DNA of 64,000 nt, taken from contig OX465598.1 in the NCBI GenBank assembly GCA_950022295.1, positions 183,143,501-183,207,500 on the forward strand, in the 5' to 3' direction. Positions 50,691 through 62,085 of this stretch are shown here, piece by piece. The notes beneath the pieces were generated by a model, which worked only from the letters and a program-made list of their open reading frames with translations, was not told where the DNA came from and made no database searches. The position numbers were made by a program, and so were the translations under genes. The DNA is from Bromus sterilis. Taxonomy: Eukaryota; Streptophyta; Magnoliopsida; Poales; Poaceae. Positions within the stretch are counted from its first letter, which is position 1, and every line of letters starts with the position of its first letter.

Positions 50691-51757
50691 TGTAACACCC
50701 TCAGTCTCTGTAACAGTAACCACTTATACTATTGACCATTACTGTTGCGAATCACTATTGCAATCATGCTATGATGATCTTTTCTTTTGATCACATTCCA
50801 AAAATGCCTTTTGGTTAATATCAAAAAAATCATGTGACAATTAAACTTTGTCCAAAAATTATACAACCACTTTTGTAAAATCACTAATAATCACTGGACC
50901 ATGCTAGTATGGTTGTGGTAATTTATCAAGATATGTAAAAATGCAAACAAATCATACCAGCAGCAAAACAACACCAGTTGCAATTTGCAAATTCCAAACA
51001 AATATCAAATGAGTTTATAAAATTCCAATTCTTCTTGTGGCACTTCTGTATGGTGCAGCAATATTTTTGGAGTAAGTTTCATGTTTAGAAAAAATGTCTA
51101 ACCTATTTAAAATAAGAGTTTTGCTACACATACATAAATATTTTTACGTAACGTACATACAAACTGACCTGGCACACTTTAATTGGAAGAAGACAAGACC
51201 TAGACCCACCGAGGTAAATTCAGGGGGGCATTATTAGTTGAAGAGGAAGGTTACGTAGTTTATCCCTACGTAATTACGTAGGTCTAGAACTTTTGTTAAA
51301 ATAATCGCCAACAGGTTGTAACAGAAAAGAAAACAAATAAAAGCAAAACGGTTAAGAAACGCACAAGGTGTAGCCCACCCAGGCCCAACCCGCCCCCCTC
51401 ACTCATCTTCTACCTACAATACATGGGGGTGCCGTGGCGGCGATCCCCCGGCCAGGCCGCGGCTGGCCGCCGTGGAGGCCATCCCCCGGCTGCCGGCAGG
51501 GGATAAGACCCTGAGGCCACCACGAGCCCACCCGGATCCCTAGAAGCCCCCTCGCGCTCCCTCGTGCTCTTCTACGTCGTCTCCATCGCGATGCCCGAGC
51601 GCCCACCCTCCTCCAAAGTCCGTGCTTGCACGTCCAGTAGCTCCGCCATGCCCTGCCGCATCAACCCCCCCCCCCCCCCCCCCCCCCGTTACTTCGCGCC
51701 GGGACGCCCTACACGCAAGGAATCGAGCCCTTCTTCCACCTCGAGCCCCTGGCGTCC
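50691..51757 (+). repeat. Chr-3: chromovirus-type LTR, truncated
   Basis: Starts TGTAACACCCTCAG directly after Ath-3 gag-pro sequence and is cut at 51757 by Ath-2. It is related in its first bases and composition to the Chr-0 LTR: an A/T-rich first part, then a GC-rich part from 51400. Being the left end of a plus-strand insertion, it is a 5' LTR or a solo LTR. No internal sequence is visible. Confidence 0.65.
51665..51687. repeat. Poly-C tract
   Basis: About 23 consecutive C residues in the GC-rich part of the Chr-3 LTR. Confidence 0.9.
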
Positions 51758-53402
51758 TGATACGTCCCAAATGTATCTATAATTTCTGCTTGCTCCATGC
51801 ATGTTTTGTGTAAGATTGTTATGATCTAGATACACTTTCACACACTTATGATAATATTTGGACTAAACTATTAACTCAGTGCACCCCAGTGCCAGTTTCT
51901 GTTTCCTCTGTTTTTCTATTTCAGTTTTCCCCCATATTAAAAGTGCTCCAAAAATCCAGGAAAAATCAGATAAAAAATCAACCTAACGTAGCTTCTAGAG
52001 TCCCGAAGGAGGGCCGGGGGGCCACCACCAGGTACCAAGGAGGCCACCTGGCACAACCTAGGGCTTGGCCGCGCCAGGGTGGCACCTGGACTCCTGATGG
52101 CCCCCCTGGCTGTCCCCCCTTTCGCCTATTTATTCCCCGTGACGCGAAACCCCCGAAGAGAGAACCCTTTTTCGCGATCTCGCCTCTGTTCTTCCGCGGC
52201 CGCGCTTCCAAGATCTGGAGCGCCAACAGAGTTCTTCCCGGCACCCTGCCGGAGGGAGGATCGACCTCCGGGAGCTTCCCCTCCACCATGGACGCATCTC
52301 GGATGTGCCGTGAGTAGTTTCCTTTGGACCATGGGTCCGTGATCAGTAGCTATGTGATGTTATCCTCCCCTCTTTTTTCTTCATGGTTTAGACCTCGTGA
52401 GCTTCCCTACATGATCGAGGCACATATGTAATCTTTCTGCTGTTGCTATGCTGAGTTTGATGGGATCTGATGGATTATGGCATTATGTTTAGATTTTGAT
52501 AGAGTAATATATTTGGTTCTTATCTTTTATATTTCTGTTCCTTAGTAATTCTTGCATGTTCGCCATTGTTTTTTATTGCTTTGGCCCAGTAGTAGGTAGT
52601 AACTCCAAGAGGGAACGTTATGCTCGATTGTGGGTTCATGCCCCCTGATGACACGCTTGAGTGACAGAAACATGAGTCTAGGGGATGTGCTGTTACCACA
52701 AGGGGGAAAACAATGGTGCTTGTAACCGTGGTTGCAAGGATTGTTTACTTTACACAAAGTGCTTTTTAATGCAGTTGTCTGTTGCTTTGGGTTTACACTT
52801 TGGGTGGGGCTCGCAAGTTAATACCAGCGAGATGTTCTGGATTGATATCTCAAGGTGGATGATTAGTAGTAGATGCAGTTGGATTTCGGTCTACTTATTT
52901 TGGCGTACTGCCCATGCTTTTGAGCCTCTTCCTTTATTTTGTAGCATAGTTAGCATTGCAGTGCGTTTATAATCCTGTCAATTTCCCATCTGTAATTTTT
53001 TTACCTCTCATAGCAGTTTTATCATCTTTTGGGAGAGAGACATCACTAGTGAACATCACGAGACCCCAGTCCATGTTCTCATCACTGTTTACACGCTCAT
53101 TTACTTTTCTGCTTTTACTTTCAGTTTCTATCATTATCATTATCCTTTGTGTTGATCCTTTGTAAACAACAACACCGGAGAGATTGACAACCTCTCTGAA
53201 CTTCGTTGGGAGAAAATTTATTTGTGTCTGTGTGCAGGTCCACGTCAGTTGCGCTGGTGACACCTACTTATCATGTCCAGAGTCCTACTGGAGACAAACC
53301 TCGGTATCTTCACCGAGGGAAACTTGCCTCTACGCTGCATCTCACCTTCCACTTGGGGTAACCGACGAAGGGCGAGAAGCAATTATCATCTCTCGCGTAT
53401 CA
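51758..53402 (+). repeat. Ath-2 5' LTR
   Basis: 1645 bp, starts TGATACGTCCC and ends GTATCA. It carries the nine-codon ORF at 52288-52317, donor GT at 52310 and the acceptor ending at 53237. Confidence 0.9.
52288..52317 (+). CDS. Conserved nine-codon leader ORF (Ath-2 LTR)
   Basis: MDASRMCRE then TAG, in a CCACCATGG context, first ATG after the TATA-like CTATTTATT near 52127. Codons 2-4 differ synonymously from Ath-1. Confidence 0.45.
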   Translation: MDASRMCRE

Positions 53403-53412
53403 AGCAAATTTC

Positions 53413-53430
53413 TGGCGCCGTTGCCGGGGA
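53413..53430 (+). promoter_or_regulatory. Ath-2 primer binding site (tRNA-Asp)
   Basis: TGGCGCCGTTGCCGGGGA, identical to the Ath-1 site. Confidence 0.85.
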
Positions 53431-53565
53431 CTCTGAGTGCTAAGATAGGGGAGTTGCCCACTACCTTTTACTTTTCCTTTTTAGTCTTGTTAGTTTACCT
53501 TTCAGTTTTTATCTTTGTGTCTTATATCAAAAAGTACAAAAATATCTGCCACACTTGCTGCTACT

Positions 53566-54642
53566 ATGGGTTGAACTAAAAACACCAAGTTGTGTGACTT
53601 CACTAGTCACAACAACAAAGACTTTATCTGTACTCCTATTGCCACACCTGCCACTTCAGCTACATCTTATGAAATTAAACCTACTTTGCTAAACCTTGTT
53701 ATGAGAGATCAATTCTCTGGTGCTGGAGATGATGCTGCTTTACACTTAAATAATTTCGTTGAGTTATGTGATATGAAAACGTATAAAGAAGTAGAAGGTG
53801 ATGTTGTTAAGCTCAAGCTTTTTCCTTTCTCCTTGAGGGACGGAGCTAAAATCTGTTTTCAATCTTTTCCTAGGAATAGCATAGATTCTTGGGATAAGTG
53901 CAAAGATGCTTTTATTAGGAAGTATTACCCACCTGCTAAAATTATCCAATTGAGGAGTAACATTATGAATTTTAAGCAATTGGATAATGAACACGTTGCC
54001 CAAGCTTGGGAACGTATGAAATCTCTTGTTAAGAAATGCCCAACACATGGTTTGACTACCTGGATGGTTATCCAGACTATTTATGCAGGCTTGAACTTTA
54101 CCTCGCAGAACCTGTTAGATTCGGCCGCAGGAGGAACCTTTATGTCAACTACACTTGCTGCTGCCACAAAGCTTCTCGTTGAGATGAAGACCAACTATTC
54201 CCATTGCACACCGAACGCGCTCCAACGGGTAAGAAGGTAAACTCTGTCGAGGAGATTACCTCCCTAAATGAAAAAGTTGACTTAATCATGTCTCTACTTA
54301 CCAAGAAACCCTCTATTGATCCTCATGATGTTCCTTTAAATTCTTTGGTTGCTCAGGAACAAGTAGACGTGAATTTTATTGCTAGAAACAACTTTAACAA
54401 CAATTCTTATAGGGGAAATTTTTCTAGCAATCCTAGACCGTTTCCATCCAACTATGGGAACAACAACACCTACCCTAGCAACAAGAACCCCACTTATGAA
54501 CTAGAAAACATGCTTAGAGCCTTCAACAAGAATGTAGAAGAAAATTTAGCTAAGTTAGATAATCTTTCTTTGAAGGTAGACATCTTAGCCCTTGATGTTG
54601 AGATGCTAAAAATTAGAACCTCTCCTCTTGAGGAGAGGAAGG
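53566..54642 (+). pseudogene. Ath-2 gag
   Basis: ATG at 53566 is followed by TGA at codon 3, where Ath-1 has a serine codon. The frame is then open through the capsid region (FPFSLRDGAKICFQSFP, AFIRKYYPPAK, WERMKSLVKK). A one-base deletion near 54200 shifts it, and the second frame covers the Asn-rich linker and heptad region up to PLEERK, where Tat-2 interrupts it. It is useful as the reference that locates the frameshift in Ath-1 gag. Confidence 0.85.
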
Positions 54643-55078
54643 TGACGAGGGGGTGACCCCACGACTCCTGCGTATGAGGCTACCTGGTGCGTATGAAGAC
54701 AGAAGGCCCGTTGAGAAGCCAGGACTGGCCCAACTAGGCACCGACGTAGGAGTCCGCGACTAGTATGGAAGGCACGATTTGGCATACAAGGCAAGACTAG
54801 AACTAGTAAACTATCTTTGTAACCTAGTACGGACTCCCCGAGACCTAGCCAAGTATATAAAGGCTGGGAGGGGAGACGTCCAGAGGAATCCAACACACAT
54901 CTACTCTCCTGGTCTTGCGAGAACTCGCCTTGGCCTCTCCTGTAATCGCCCCCTCATGCAATAATATCGAGCAGGAAGATCTTCTCCTGTTAGCCGACGA
55001 GTATCGTCCAACCTGTGCCTTCTCTATGACTAACCCAGGGTCCCTGACCATGGGATTTGCCGGGGATGATCCCCGTCA
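54643..55078 (+). repeat. Tat-2 5' LTR
   Basis: 436 bp, TGACGAGGGGGTG..CCCCGTCA. TATATAA lies at 54854-54860. It is the reverse complement in orientation of the Tat-1 LTRs. Confidence 0.9.
54854..54860 (+). promoter_or_regulatory. Tat-2 LTR TATA box
   Basis: TATATAA in the middle of the LTR, matching TATATAAG in the Tat-1 LTRs. Confidence 0.6.
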
Positions 55079-55097
55079 ATTGGCGCTGTCTGTGGGA
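55079..55097 (+). promoter_or_regulatory. Tat-2 primer binding site region
   Basis: ATTGGCGCTGTCTGTGGG follows the LTR; Tat-1 has the same motif with small changes. Confidence 0.65.
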
Positions 55098-55347
55098 ACT
55101 ACACAGGTTGGAATACGATCTCGGCGGTCTCGCCCTCAGCAGATCAAGACTCGAGGACTAGAACCAGATCTAGCCCGCTCGAGAGATTCAAGTTCACCGC
55201 AAGCATCTCCATTGCCCGTCAAGGTGACTTAGCCTACAGCCGAACCAAGCCCAGCACCTCGACGACCGCCAGATCCATCGCCGACGGAAAAGAACTCGAC
55301 GACCCAGAAGAAAAGCGCGAGGACTCTACTCGGGAATACCACTCGAA

Positions 55348-56673
55348 GTGTCGTGGTGCGCGACAGAAGACTCGCCCACAAATCGACGACCAGCCGCCGC
55401 CCGGGCTCCCGCCACGCGACAAGAAAACGACTCCGAAACCGAGACCGGAGAATACTACGACCCAGAGAGAAGACCAGATAAATTTGCCAACTTCATCCGG
55501 AATCAGTCACTCGGCGATAGGATAGAGCTTGATCCAAGATTCCACAACCGGGCAGAAGACCACTCGCAGATCTTCCAAATCTCAAGGGGAAGAAAGCACG
55601 CTGGCTCCAGTAAACTCACAGCCAAAGAACAACTGGAAAGACCTTGCGCGATCCACTGTTTCGAAGACAGTCGGGGACACCTCAGAGAAGGCCACACCCT
55701 AGGAGATTGCCGCCTATTCACCGAACTCTCCAACAGCCTCAAGGAGGAAAAGCAGCGCGAAGCCAAGCGCACTCGAAGAAGCACGCAGTCACCAGCACCA
55801 AGTACAAAATGGAAATACCTCATGTCCCATGGACGAATCTGCATGATCCAAGAAGGAAGACCATCAAAAGCAAAACAAGACGCCTACACCATGCAGGCCG
55901 AAGCAGCCGAAGGGCCAAAGATAGCAGAAATCTACCAATTGTGTGGCGCCGAGACAAGCATCACCTTCTCTCAGAGCAACCACCCACCCACAGTCCCAAG
56001 GCCGGGGCACGCACCCCTGGTCCTCGAAGCCCAGATCGGAGGATACGACATGGACATAGTCTTCATGGACGGAGGCAGCAGCCTAAACATAATCTTTGCC
56101 AGCACCCTACGCAAGATGCTAATCCCACGATCAGTTTGGAAGAAGTCAGTCACAACAATATATGGCGTAGTTCCAGGCAAAGCAGCCAGCTCCATCGGAA
56201 AAATTGAGCTTGACGTAATCTTCGGTAGCAAGCGCAACTTCGCAAAGCAAGTCCTCGAGTTCGAAGTGCTCGACTGGCAGTCGCAGTATCACGCCATACT
56301 CGGGCGACCAGCGTTCGCACAATTCATGGTGGTTCCGCACTATGCATATCTCAAGCTCAAGATGCCAGGACCCGCAGGGATCATCACAGTCAAAGGAAGC
56401 TTCACCAAATCGGACCAGTGCGACCGCGACTTCCACAAAGTCTCCGACACGTTTGGAGCCCAACAACAGCTCACAGAAATAGCCATGGTAACGGACAAAA
56501 GCATATTTCCGCTGGCAAGCCGAAGCGAGACAAAAGAATTCGGCCGTGATTTCAGCGTCGACAGCGACACAATCACAAACCAAGTCCACCCAACAGACCC
56601 AGAGAAGACGGTCTGCGTATATGCCCACCTTCCAGAAGAACAAGCAACAACCCTCATAACCTTCCTTCGCTAA
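55348..56673 (+). pseudogene. Tat-2 gag and aspartic protease
   Basis: Open frame of about 440 codons without a clear ATG start; coding probably begins further upstream, near the PBS. The gag part shares GEYYDPERRPDKFANFI and HAGSSKLTAKEQL with Tat-1. The protease part has the catalytic motif DGGSSLNIIF at ~56070 (usual D-G-G/D-S-G form in Tat), and HAILGRPAFAQF at ~56290. It ends at TAA 56671-56673 near the start of reverse transcriptase. This is the segment that is deleted in Tat-1. The frame itself is intact from 55348. Confidence 0.82.
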
Positions 56674-57479
56674 GAGTGGAGAATTTTTGCCTGGTGCCCA
56701 GCCGACATGCCCGGAATAACGCGAGAATTTGCAGAACACGCGCTCCACATCAAGCCAAACACCAAACCAGTAAAGCAGGCGCTGCGAAGATTCTCAGAAC
56801 CCAAGCGCAGAACAATCTGAAAAGAATTCAACCGACTACTCGACGCACAGTTCATCTGAGAGACGAAGAAAGCAACCTGGATAGCAAACCCAGTCCTAGT
56901 CCCTAAAAAGGACACCGTGGTACTGAGGATGTGCGTCGACTATGGGCCTATCAACAAGCATTGCCCAAAATACCACTTCCCCTGCCAATAATCGATCAGA
57001 TAATCGACTCCACAGCAGGATGCGACCTCCTATCCTTCCTCGACGCATGTTCATGATACAATCATATCAGAATGAAGGAAGAAGACAAAGAGCACACCTC
57101 GTTCATCACCCCCTACGGCGTATTCTGTTATCAAACAATGCCCTTTGGCCTAAAAAACACAGGAGCCACGTACCAGCGGATGATGCAAGCATGCCTGAGA
57201 GACCAGATCGGCACAAACGTCCAGGTCTATGTAGACGACATTGTCATCAAAACCTACGGTGCAAACACGCTACTCGACGACTTCCGTGAAATATTCACGG
57301 CGCTCAACAAGTACAGAATCAAGCTCAACCCAAATAAGTGCGTGTTCGGCGTCCCAGCCAGAAAACTACTCGGGTACATGGTCTCTGCCCGAGGAATCGA
57401 AGCAAACCCAGAAAAGGTCCAAGCAATCGCCAAGATGCAAAGGCCAACCAACATCAGAGGAGTGCAGCAGCTCACATGA
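56674..57479 (+). pseudogene. Tat-2 reverse transcriptase
   Basis: Begins in a different frame with MPGITREFAEH and the substrate-binding NPVLVPKKD. It has two in-frame stops and a frameshift near 56985. After a further TGA it continues with KEEDKEHTSFITPYGVF, the intact catalytic YVDDIVIK (~57230) and LLGYMVSARGIEANPEKV, to TGA 57477-57479. Unlike Tat-1, the YVDD motif is intact, but the enzyme cannot be made in full. Confidence 0.85.
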
Positions 57480-58155
57480 AAACTCGCAGCATTGAGCCGT
57501 TTCATCAGCAGGTTAGGAGAAAGGACCTTACCGTTCTACAAACTGCTGAGAAAAGTAGAAAAATTCGAGTGGACCGAGGAAGCCCGCAATGCATTCGCAG
57601 ACCTAAAGAAAACCCTCTCGACCCCACCAATCCTGGCGGTACCTAAAGAACGGGAGAAGTTGTACCTCTACATAGCAGCACGCAGCAGTGTCGTGAGCAC
57701 GGTGCTCGTCGTCGAGCGCGCAGAAGAAGGAAAAGTCCAGAGCATACAAAGACCAATCTACTACCTCAGCACGCTACTCAGAAAGCCACAACAACGGTAC
57801 CCGCACTACCAGAAGCTCCTGCTCGCCATCATCATGACCTCCAGGAAAGTATCACACTACTTCGATGAGCACTCCATCACAATCGTGAGCAGTGCACCAC
57901 TCGCGGACATCCTCAACAATCCCGGAGCGACCGGTCGAGTCGCTGAGTGGAACATTGAGCTCAGCCCACGAGATCTGCAGTTGAAACACCCAAATGCAAT
58001 CAAAGCCCAAGTACTCCCAGACTTCCTGGTCGAGTGGGCAGAAGTCAAAACACCAGGTCCCCCAGACCTATCCAACTCATGGACGATGTATTTCGACGGA
58101 TCCAAAAGACAGCAAGGAGCCGGAGCAGGCGTTGTACTAGTCTCCCCAAAGGAAC
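57480..58155 (+). pseudogene. Tat-2 RNase H (Gypsy type)
   Basis: Same frame as the end of reverse transcriptase: LAALSRFISRLGERTLPF, then a connection and RNase H region with YYLSTLLRKPQQRYPHYQ. A one-base loss near 58155 shifts the frame before the second RNase H. Confidence 0.8.
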
Positions 58156-58660
58156 GATCCTCAAATACATCCTCCAGATCAACTTCAGCAATGCCTCCAA
58201 CAACGAAGCAGAATATGAGGCACTACTTCACGGCATGCGCATGGCAAAAACTTGCGGTTCCACTCGCCTCTCGATCTATGGCGACTCCAACCTCGTCGTC
58301 CAACAAGCGATGAGAGAATGTAACGCAGTCGCAGACAACATGACAGCCTACCAGAAGCTCTACAACACACTAGAGGGAGGATTCGATGGTTGCAAACTCA
58401 ACTACATCCCCAGAGAAAATAACACAGAAGTCGACGAACTTGCGAACATCGGATCGACTCGAGGACCAATACCACCATGCGCTTTCCTCGAAAGCATCAA
58501 CCAGAGATCAATCAAAGCAAAGCCAGCGGCACCCAAAGTAGTCGCAGAGGAAGATGAGACAAATGAACTAGCACATGTGGCAGCAACGAGCGCAGCCGAC
58601 GGCACAAGCAGCCAAGCCACCGAAGCCGAAGAACCAGCAACACTGGAAGGCCCAGCCTAG
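58156..58660 (+). pseudogene. Tat-2 second (archaeal-type) RNase H and linker
   Basis: ASNNEAEYEALLHGMRMA, IYGDSNLVVQQ and NNTEVDELAN mark the extra RNase H of the Tat lineage; the Asp of YGDSN is kept, unlike the flanking change in Tat-1. A charged linker follows, ended by TAG 58658-58660 where Tat-1 has a tryptophan. Confidence 0.8.
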
Positions 58661-59893
58661 GCAAAACCTTTCCTTCGATTCCTTATCGAGGGCACCCTAC
58701 CACAAGACGTTGCAGAAGCCCGACGCATCAGTCGACGATCTAAAGCATTCACAGTAATCAACAGACAACTCTATAAACACAACATCTCTCAGGTCCTCCA
58801 GAGGTGCATAGACGAAGAAGACGGCAAAGCCCTACTGCTCGAGATTCACGAAGGCACATGCGGACATCACGCGAGCAGTCGCGCAGTCGTGGCCAAGGCC
58901 TTCCGAGCAGGTTTCTACTGGCCAACCGCTATGAGAAACGCAGAGGATATCGTACGGCGTTGCATCGCCTGCCAAAAGTTCGCAAGTAGGCCGCACGCCC
59001 CAGCATCGGCGCTCAAAACCATAACGTTGTCATGGCCATTTTCCACATGGGGACTCGACATGGTAGGCCCAATCAAAAAATCCTCAAAAGGAGGACGAAC
59101 ACACCTGCTAGTCGCAGTCGACAAGTTCACCAAATGGATCGAAGCAGCACCAATCACCAGCTCAACAGCCCTCACGACGGTCAACTTCATCAAGTCAATC
59201 ATCTTCAGATTCGGAGTACCACACAACATCATCACAGACAATGGTACAAACTTCACAGCAGCAGAATTCCAAAACTTCTGTCAAGAGCTAGGCATCAAAA
59301 TCAACTACGCATCAGTCGCACACCCGCCGTCCAACGGCCAAGTGGAGAAAGCAAACGGCCTAGTATGCAGAGGAATAAAGAAACGACTCCTAGCACCACT
59401 AGAACAAGCCGCAGGCAACTGGGTAGAGGAACTTCCCGTAGTACTATGGAGCCTGCGCACCACCCCAAACAGCTCGACCCAGTATACACCTTTCTTCTTG
59501 GTATACGGGGTAGAAGCAGTACTGCCGCACGGCTTAAAATTCGGAGCCCCCAGAATCTCAGGGTACGAAGAGGAAGAGGCAGAAGAAGCACTGTAGAACA
59601 ACAAAGACATAGCAGACGAAGCTCGGGACACAGCCATCACAAGATCTGAAGGATACCAGGAGAAACTGCGCACATATCAAAGCAGTCACCTGCGTACCAG
59701 AACATTCACCAAAGGAGACCTCGTGTTACGACTAATATAGGAGAAAGTGCACAAGCTTGCCCCGCAATGGGAAGGACCGTTCATAATCTCGGAAGTCATC
59801 GGAGGAGGCGCATATAGGTTGACGAACCCGAAGACCAATGAGGACGTGGGAAATCCATGGAATGTAGCGAACCTACGCCTGCTCTACCCATAG
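58661..59893 (+). pseudogene. Tat-2 integrase
   Basis: H-H-C-C block (HEGTCGHHAS.. to ..CIACQKF) near 58845-58980. The catalytic D, D, E lie in GLDMVGP, IITDNGTNF and NGQVEKAN. TAGs at 59594-59596 and 59738-59740 replace codons that appear to be glutamine in the family. The natural stop is TAG 59891-59893 after the LLYP end, the same end as Tat-1 (LFYP). Confidence 0.85.
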
Positions 59894-59991
59894 TACTCTA
59901 GGCATTGTCAAAGACGTCGGCAGCAGCACCGATCGACAACCCATGTAAACACTCGGAGAAATAAAATAATGCTGCCCAAACACCTTACCTC

Positions 59992-60692
59992 AAAGCACTC
60001 GGGGGCTTGAGAAAAAACTCCCCCCGAGAGACGATATCCTCGCTCATGCGACCATACTTAAAAGCACTCGGGGGCTCTAGCAAAAACTCCCCCCGGGAGA
60101 CGCTATCCTCGCTCATGCGGCTATAATTAAAAGCACTCGTGGGCTCGAGCAAAAACTCCCCCCCCCCCTGAGAGACGCTATCCTCGCTCATGCGACTATA
60201 CTTAAAAGCACTCGGGGGCTCAAGCATAAACTCCCCCCGAGAGACGCTATCTTCGCTCATGCGACTTAAACTTAAAAGCACTCGGGGGCCCGAGCATAAA
60301 CTCCCCTCGAGAGACGCTATCTTCGCTCATGCGACTATACTTAAAAGCACTCGGGGGCTCGAGCAAAAACTCCCCCCCCCCCACCGAGAGACGCTATCCT
60401 CGCTCATGCGACTATACTTAAAAGCACTCAGGGGCTCGAGCATAAACTCCCCCCGAGAGACGCTATCTTCGCCCATGCGACTTCAACTTAAAAGCACTCA
60501 GGGGCTCGAGCAAAAACTCCCCCCGAGAGATGCTATCTTCGCTCATGCGACTTTAACTTAAAAGCACTCAGGGGCTCGAGCATAAACTCCCCCCGAGAGA
60601 CGCTATCCTCGCTCATGCGACTTCTAACTAAAATCACTCGGGGGCTCGAGCATAAACTCCCCCTCGAGGGATGCTATCTTCGCTAAAAACAT
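59992..60692 (+). repeat. Tat-2 tandem repeat, ~69-bp unit
   Basis: About ten units with AAAGCACTCGGGGGCT, ACTCCCCCCGAGAGACGCTA and TCGCTCATGCGAC. They are homologous, in reverse complement, to the Tat-1 array. Homopolymer C-runs vary between units. Confidence 0.88.
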
Positions 60693-61434
60693 GACCTTAT
60701 CTACAAATACCGGGAAACTGATTCCTGCCGATTCACCAAGAGTTTTTCTACAAAGAAATTCACGTCAATAGAAGCAAAAATTCCTTAGTCTTCACCTGAT
60801 CAAAAACGATCACCTAAAGACTCGGGGGCTACTCCCATCGGGAGCGTTGGCACGCACCCGATCCAAACTTGGAATAAATCAAAAATATCCACGAGAAGAA
60901 GCTGCCCAATCAGACAAAAACTCACAGCCTACGCTCGATTCTACAAATCAACTGTAGCCTCGAGGGATACTCCCATCGGGAGCGCTGCCGCGCACCCGAT
61001 AGACAGTTCCCATTACACAGAAGTCGAAGACAGTCGAGGACAATTTCATTACAAAGAAGTCGAGGACAATTTCATTACAAAGGAGTCAAGGACAATTTCA
61101 TTACAAAGGAGCCGAGGACAATTTCATTACAAAGGAGTCGAGGACAACTTCATTACAATAGAGTTGAGCTCAGTTTTTACAAAGGAGTCAAAAGACAGTT
61201 ATCGCTACAAAAGGAACCGATGAAATACAAGTCAGGTTACAATTATCCCAAGGAATTATGACTTCTACATGTATGCTCATGCTGGGATAATTGGCACTTT
61301 CGTACCACAACTTGACGAGCATCACCACATACAAAGTAGAAACTCAGTCTGCGAAGAAGCAGGTCGCTGTCCTCTAGTTCTACAAGGTGCCTCGCCTACC
61401 GACACAGCCGCTTGACGACCGGCTTGACGTCCAT
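60693..61434 (+). other. Tat-2 3' region between tandem array and antisense ORF
   Basis: Non-coding. It holds two blocks with CTCCCATCGGGAGCG and GCACCCGAT near 60833 and 60970, matching Tat-1. A ~26-bp tandem repeat built on GTCGAGGACAATTTCATTAC (about five copies) lies at 61019-61170. Just before the ORF stop, on the minus strand, remnants of the longer antisense protein (MDVKPVVKR and LVELE) are visible. Confidence 0.6.
61019..61170 (+). repeat. 26-bp tandem repeat
   Basis: About five units with GAGGACAATTTCATTACAAA. No clear counterpart is seen in Tat-1. Confidence 0.8.
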
Positions 61435-62013
61435 CTAATCCTTAGAACTAGAAGAGAAAACACCATCAGCCGAGAAATCAGCCGAAGACGAAGACGTGGG
61501 AGAAGCAGGCGAACCACTACTCGATCCATCAGAATCACCACTGCTTGTTTCCTCCCAGTAGGGATCCAGACGATTGCCACCGGCATCAAATGCACGAACA
61601 GTAAGAGTATCCTCGCCATCAAAACAACAACAAAGACTATCTCCGTTGCGCAGATTCAACCAGCGAGAAAACGCCCTCCAGCCAGACCCAAGGAAAATCA
61701 AGGAGGAATTATCAATTTCCATCTCCACCCAAGAAGAAGACCGAGCGCATCCGTGAAGAAGGAGCCAGAAACCCCTCAAATTATGCTCAGAAGCAATGGA
61801 GGCAAACGAGAATGGAAGAGGAATCCGGACAGTGTTCCGGCTAAGAACACGCAAAAGAAAATCATAGCGCCAAAAACCCTCTTCCATGGAGGAAGAAGAA
61901 GGCGCCGACGCAACACCACGGCCTCCACCTAGCGAAGAACGAGGCGTGCGGCCACCACGGCCACGGCAGCCACGACCTCGCCCATTCCCACCACCACCGC
62001 GCTTGGGAGCCAT
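61435..62013 (-). CDS. Tat-2 antisense accessory ORF with B3-like DNA-binding domain
   Basis: A 192-residue frame antisense to gag-pol, ATG at 62013. It starts MAPKRGGGGNGRGRG, a basic glycine/arginine-rich head like Tat-1. The domain that follows aligns throughout with Tat-1: EEGFWRYDFLL, LIFLGSGW, WLNLRNGD and LTVRAFDAGGNRLDP. This is the pattern of a B3 fold (GW..F, L..GD, last strand). A Ser/Asp-rich tail ends at TAG. Beyond that TAG the same frame continues with MDVKPVVKR, matching Tat-1's DVKPPFKR, so the stop is probably premature. Nuclear DNA binding is the likely role; regulation of the element or of host loci is speculation. Its own TATA box is at 62078-62085. Confidence 0.75.
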   Translation of the reverse strand: MAPKRGGGGNGRGRGCRGRGGRTPRSSLGGGRGVASAPSSSSMEEGFWRYDFLLRVLSRNTVRIPLPFSFASIASEHNLRGFWLLLHGCARSSSWVEMEIDNSSLIFLGSGWRAFSRWLNLRNGDSLCCCFDGEDTLTVRAFDAGGNRLDPYWEETSSGDSDGSSSGSPASPTSSSSADFSADGVFSSSSKD

Positions 62014-62077
62014 GTGAAGAAGAAGAAGAAGAGAACGATGAGAAGAGTGGATGCCAAAGACAGGCAACCACAGGAGG

Positions 62078-62085
62078 TATTTATA
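62078..62085 (-). promoter_or_regulatory. TATA box upstream of the antisense ORF (Tat-2)
   Basis: TATAAATA on the minus strand, 65 bp before the ATG at 62013. Tat-1 has it 76 bp before its ATG. Confidence 0.6.

Larger units (their letters stand above)
51758..54642 (+). mobile_element. Ath-2: Athila-type element, 5' part
   Basis: 5' LTR, PBS and gag of a second plus-strand Athila close to Ath-1. It is inserted in the Chr-3 LTR (expected duplication CGTCC at 51753-51757) and cut in gag by Tat-2. The remainder should lie beyond the window. Confidence 0.9.
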
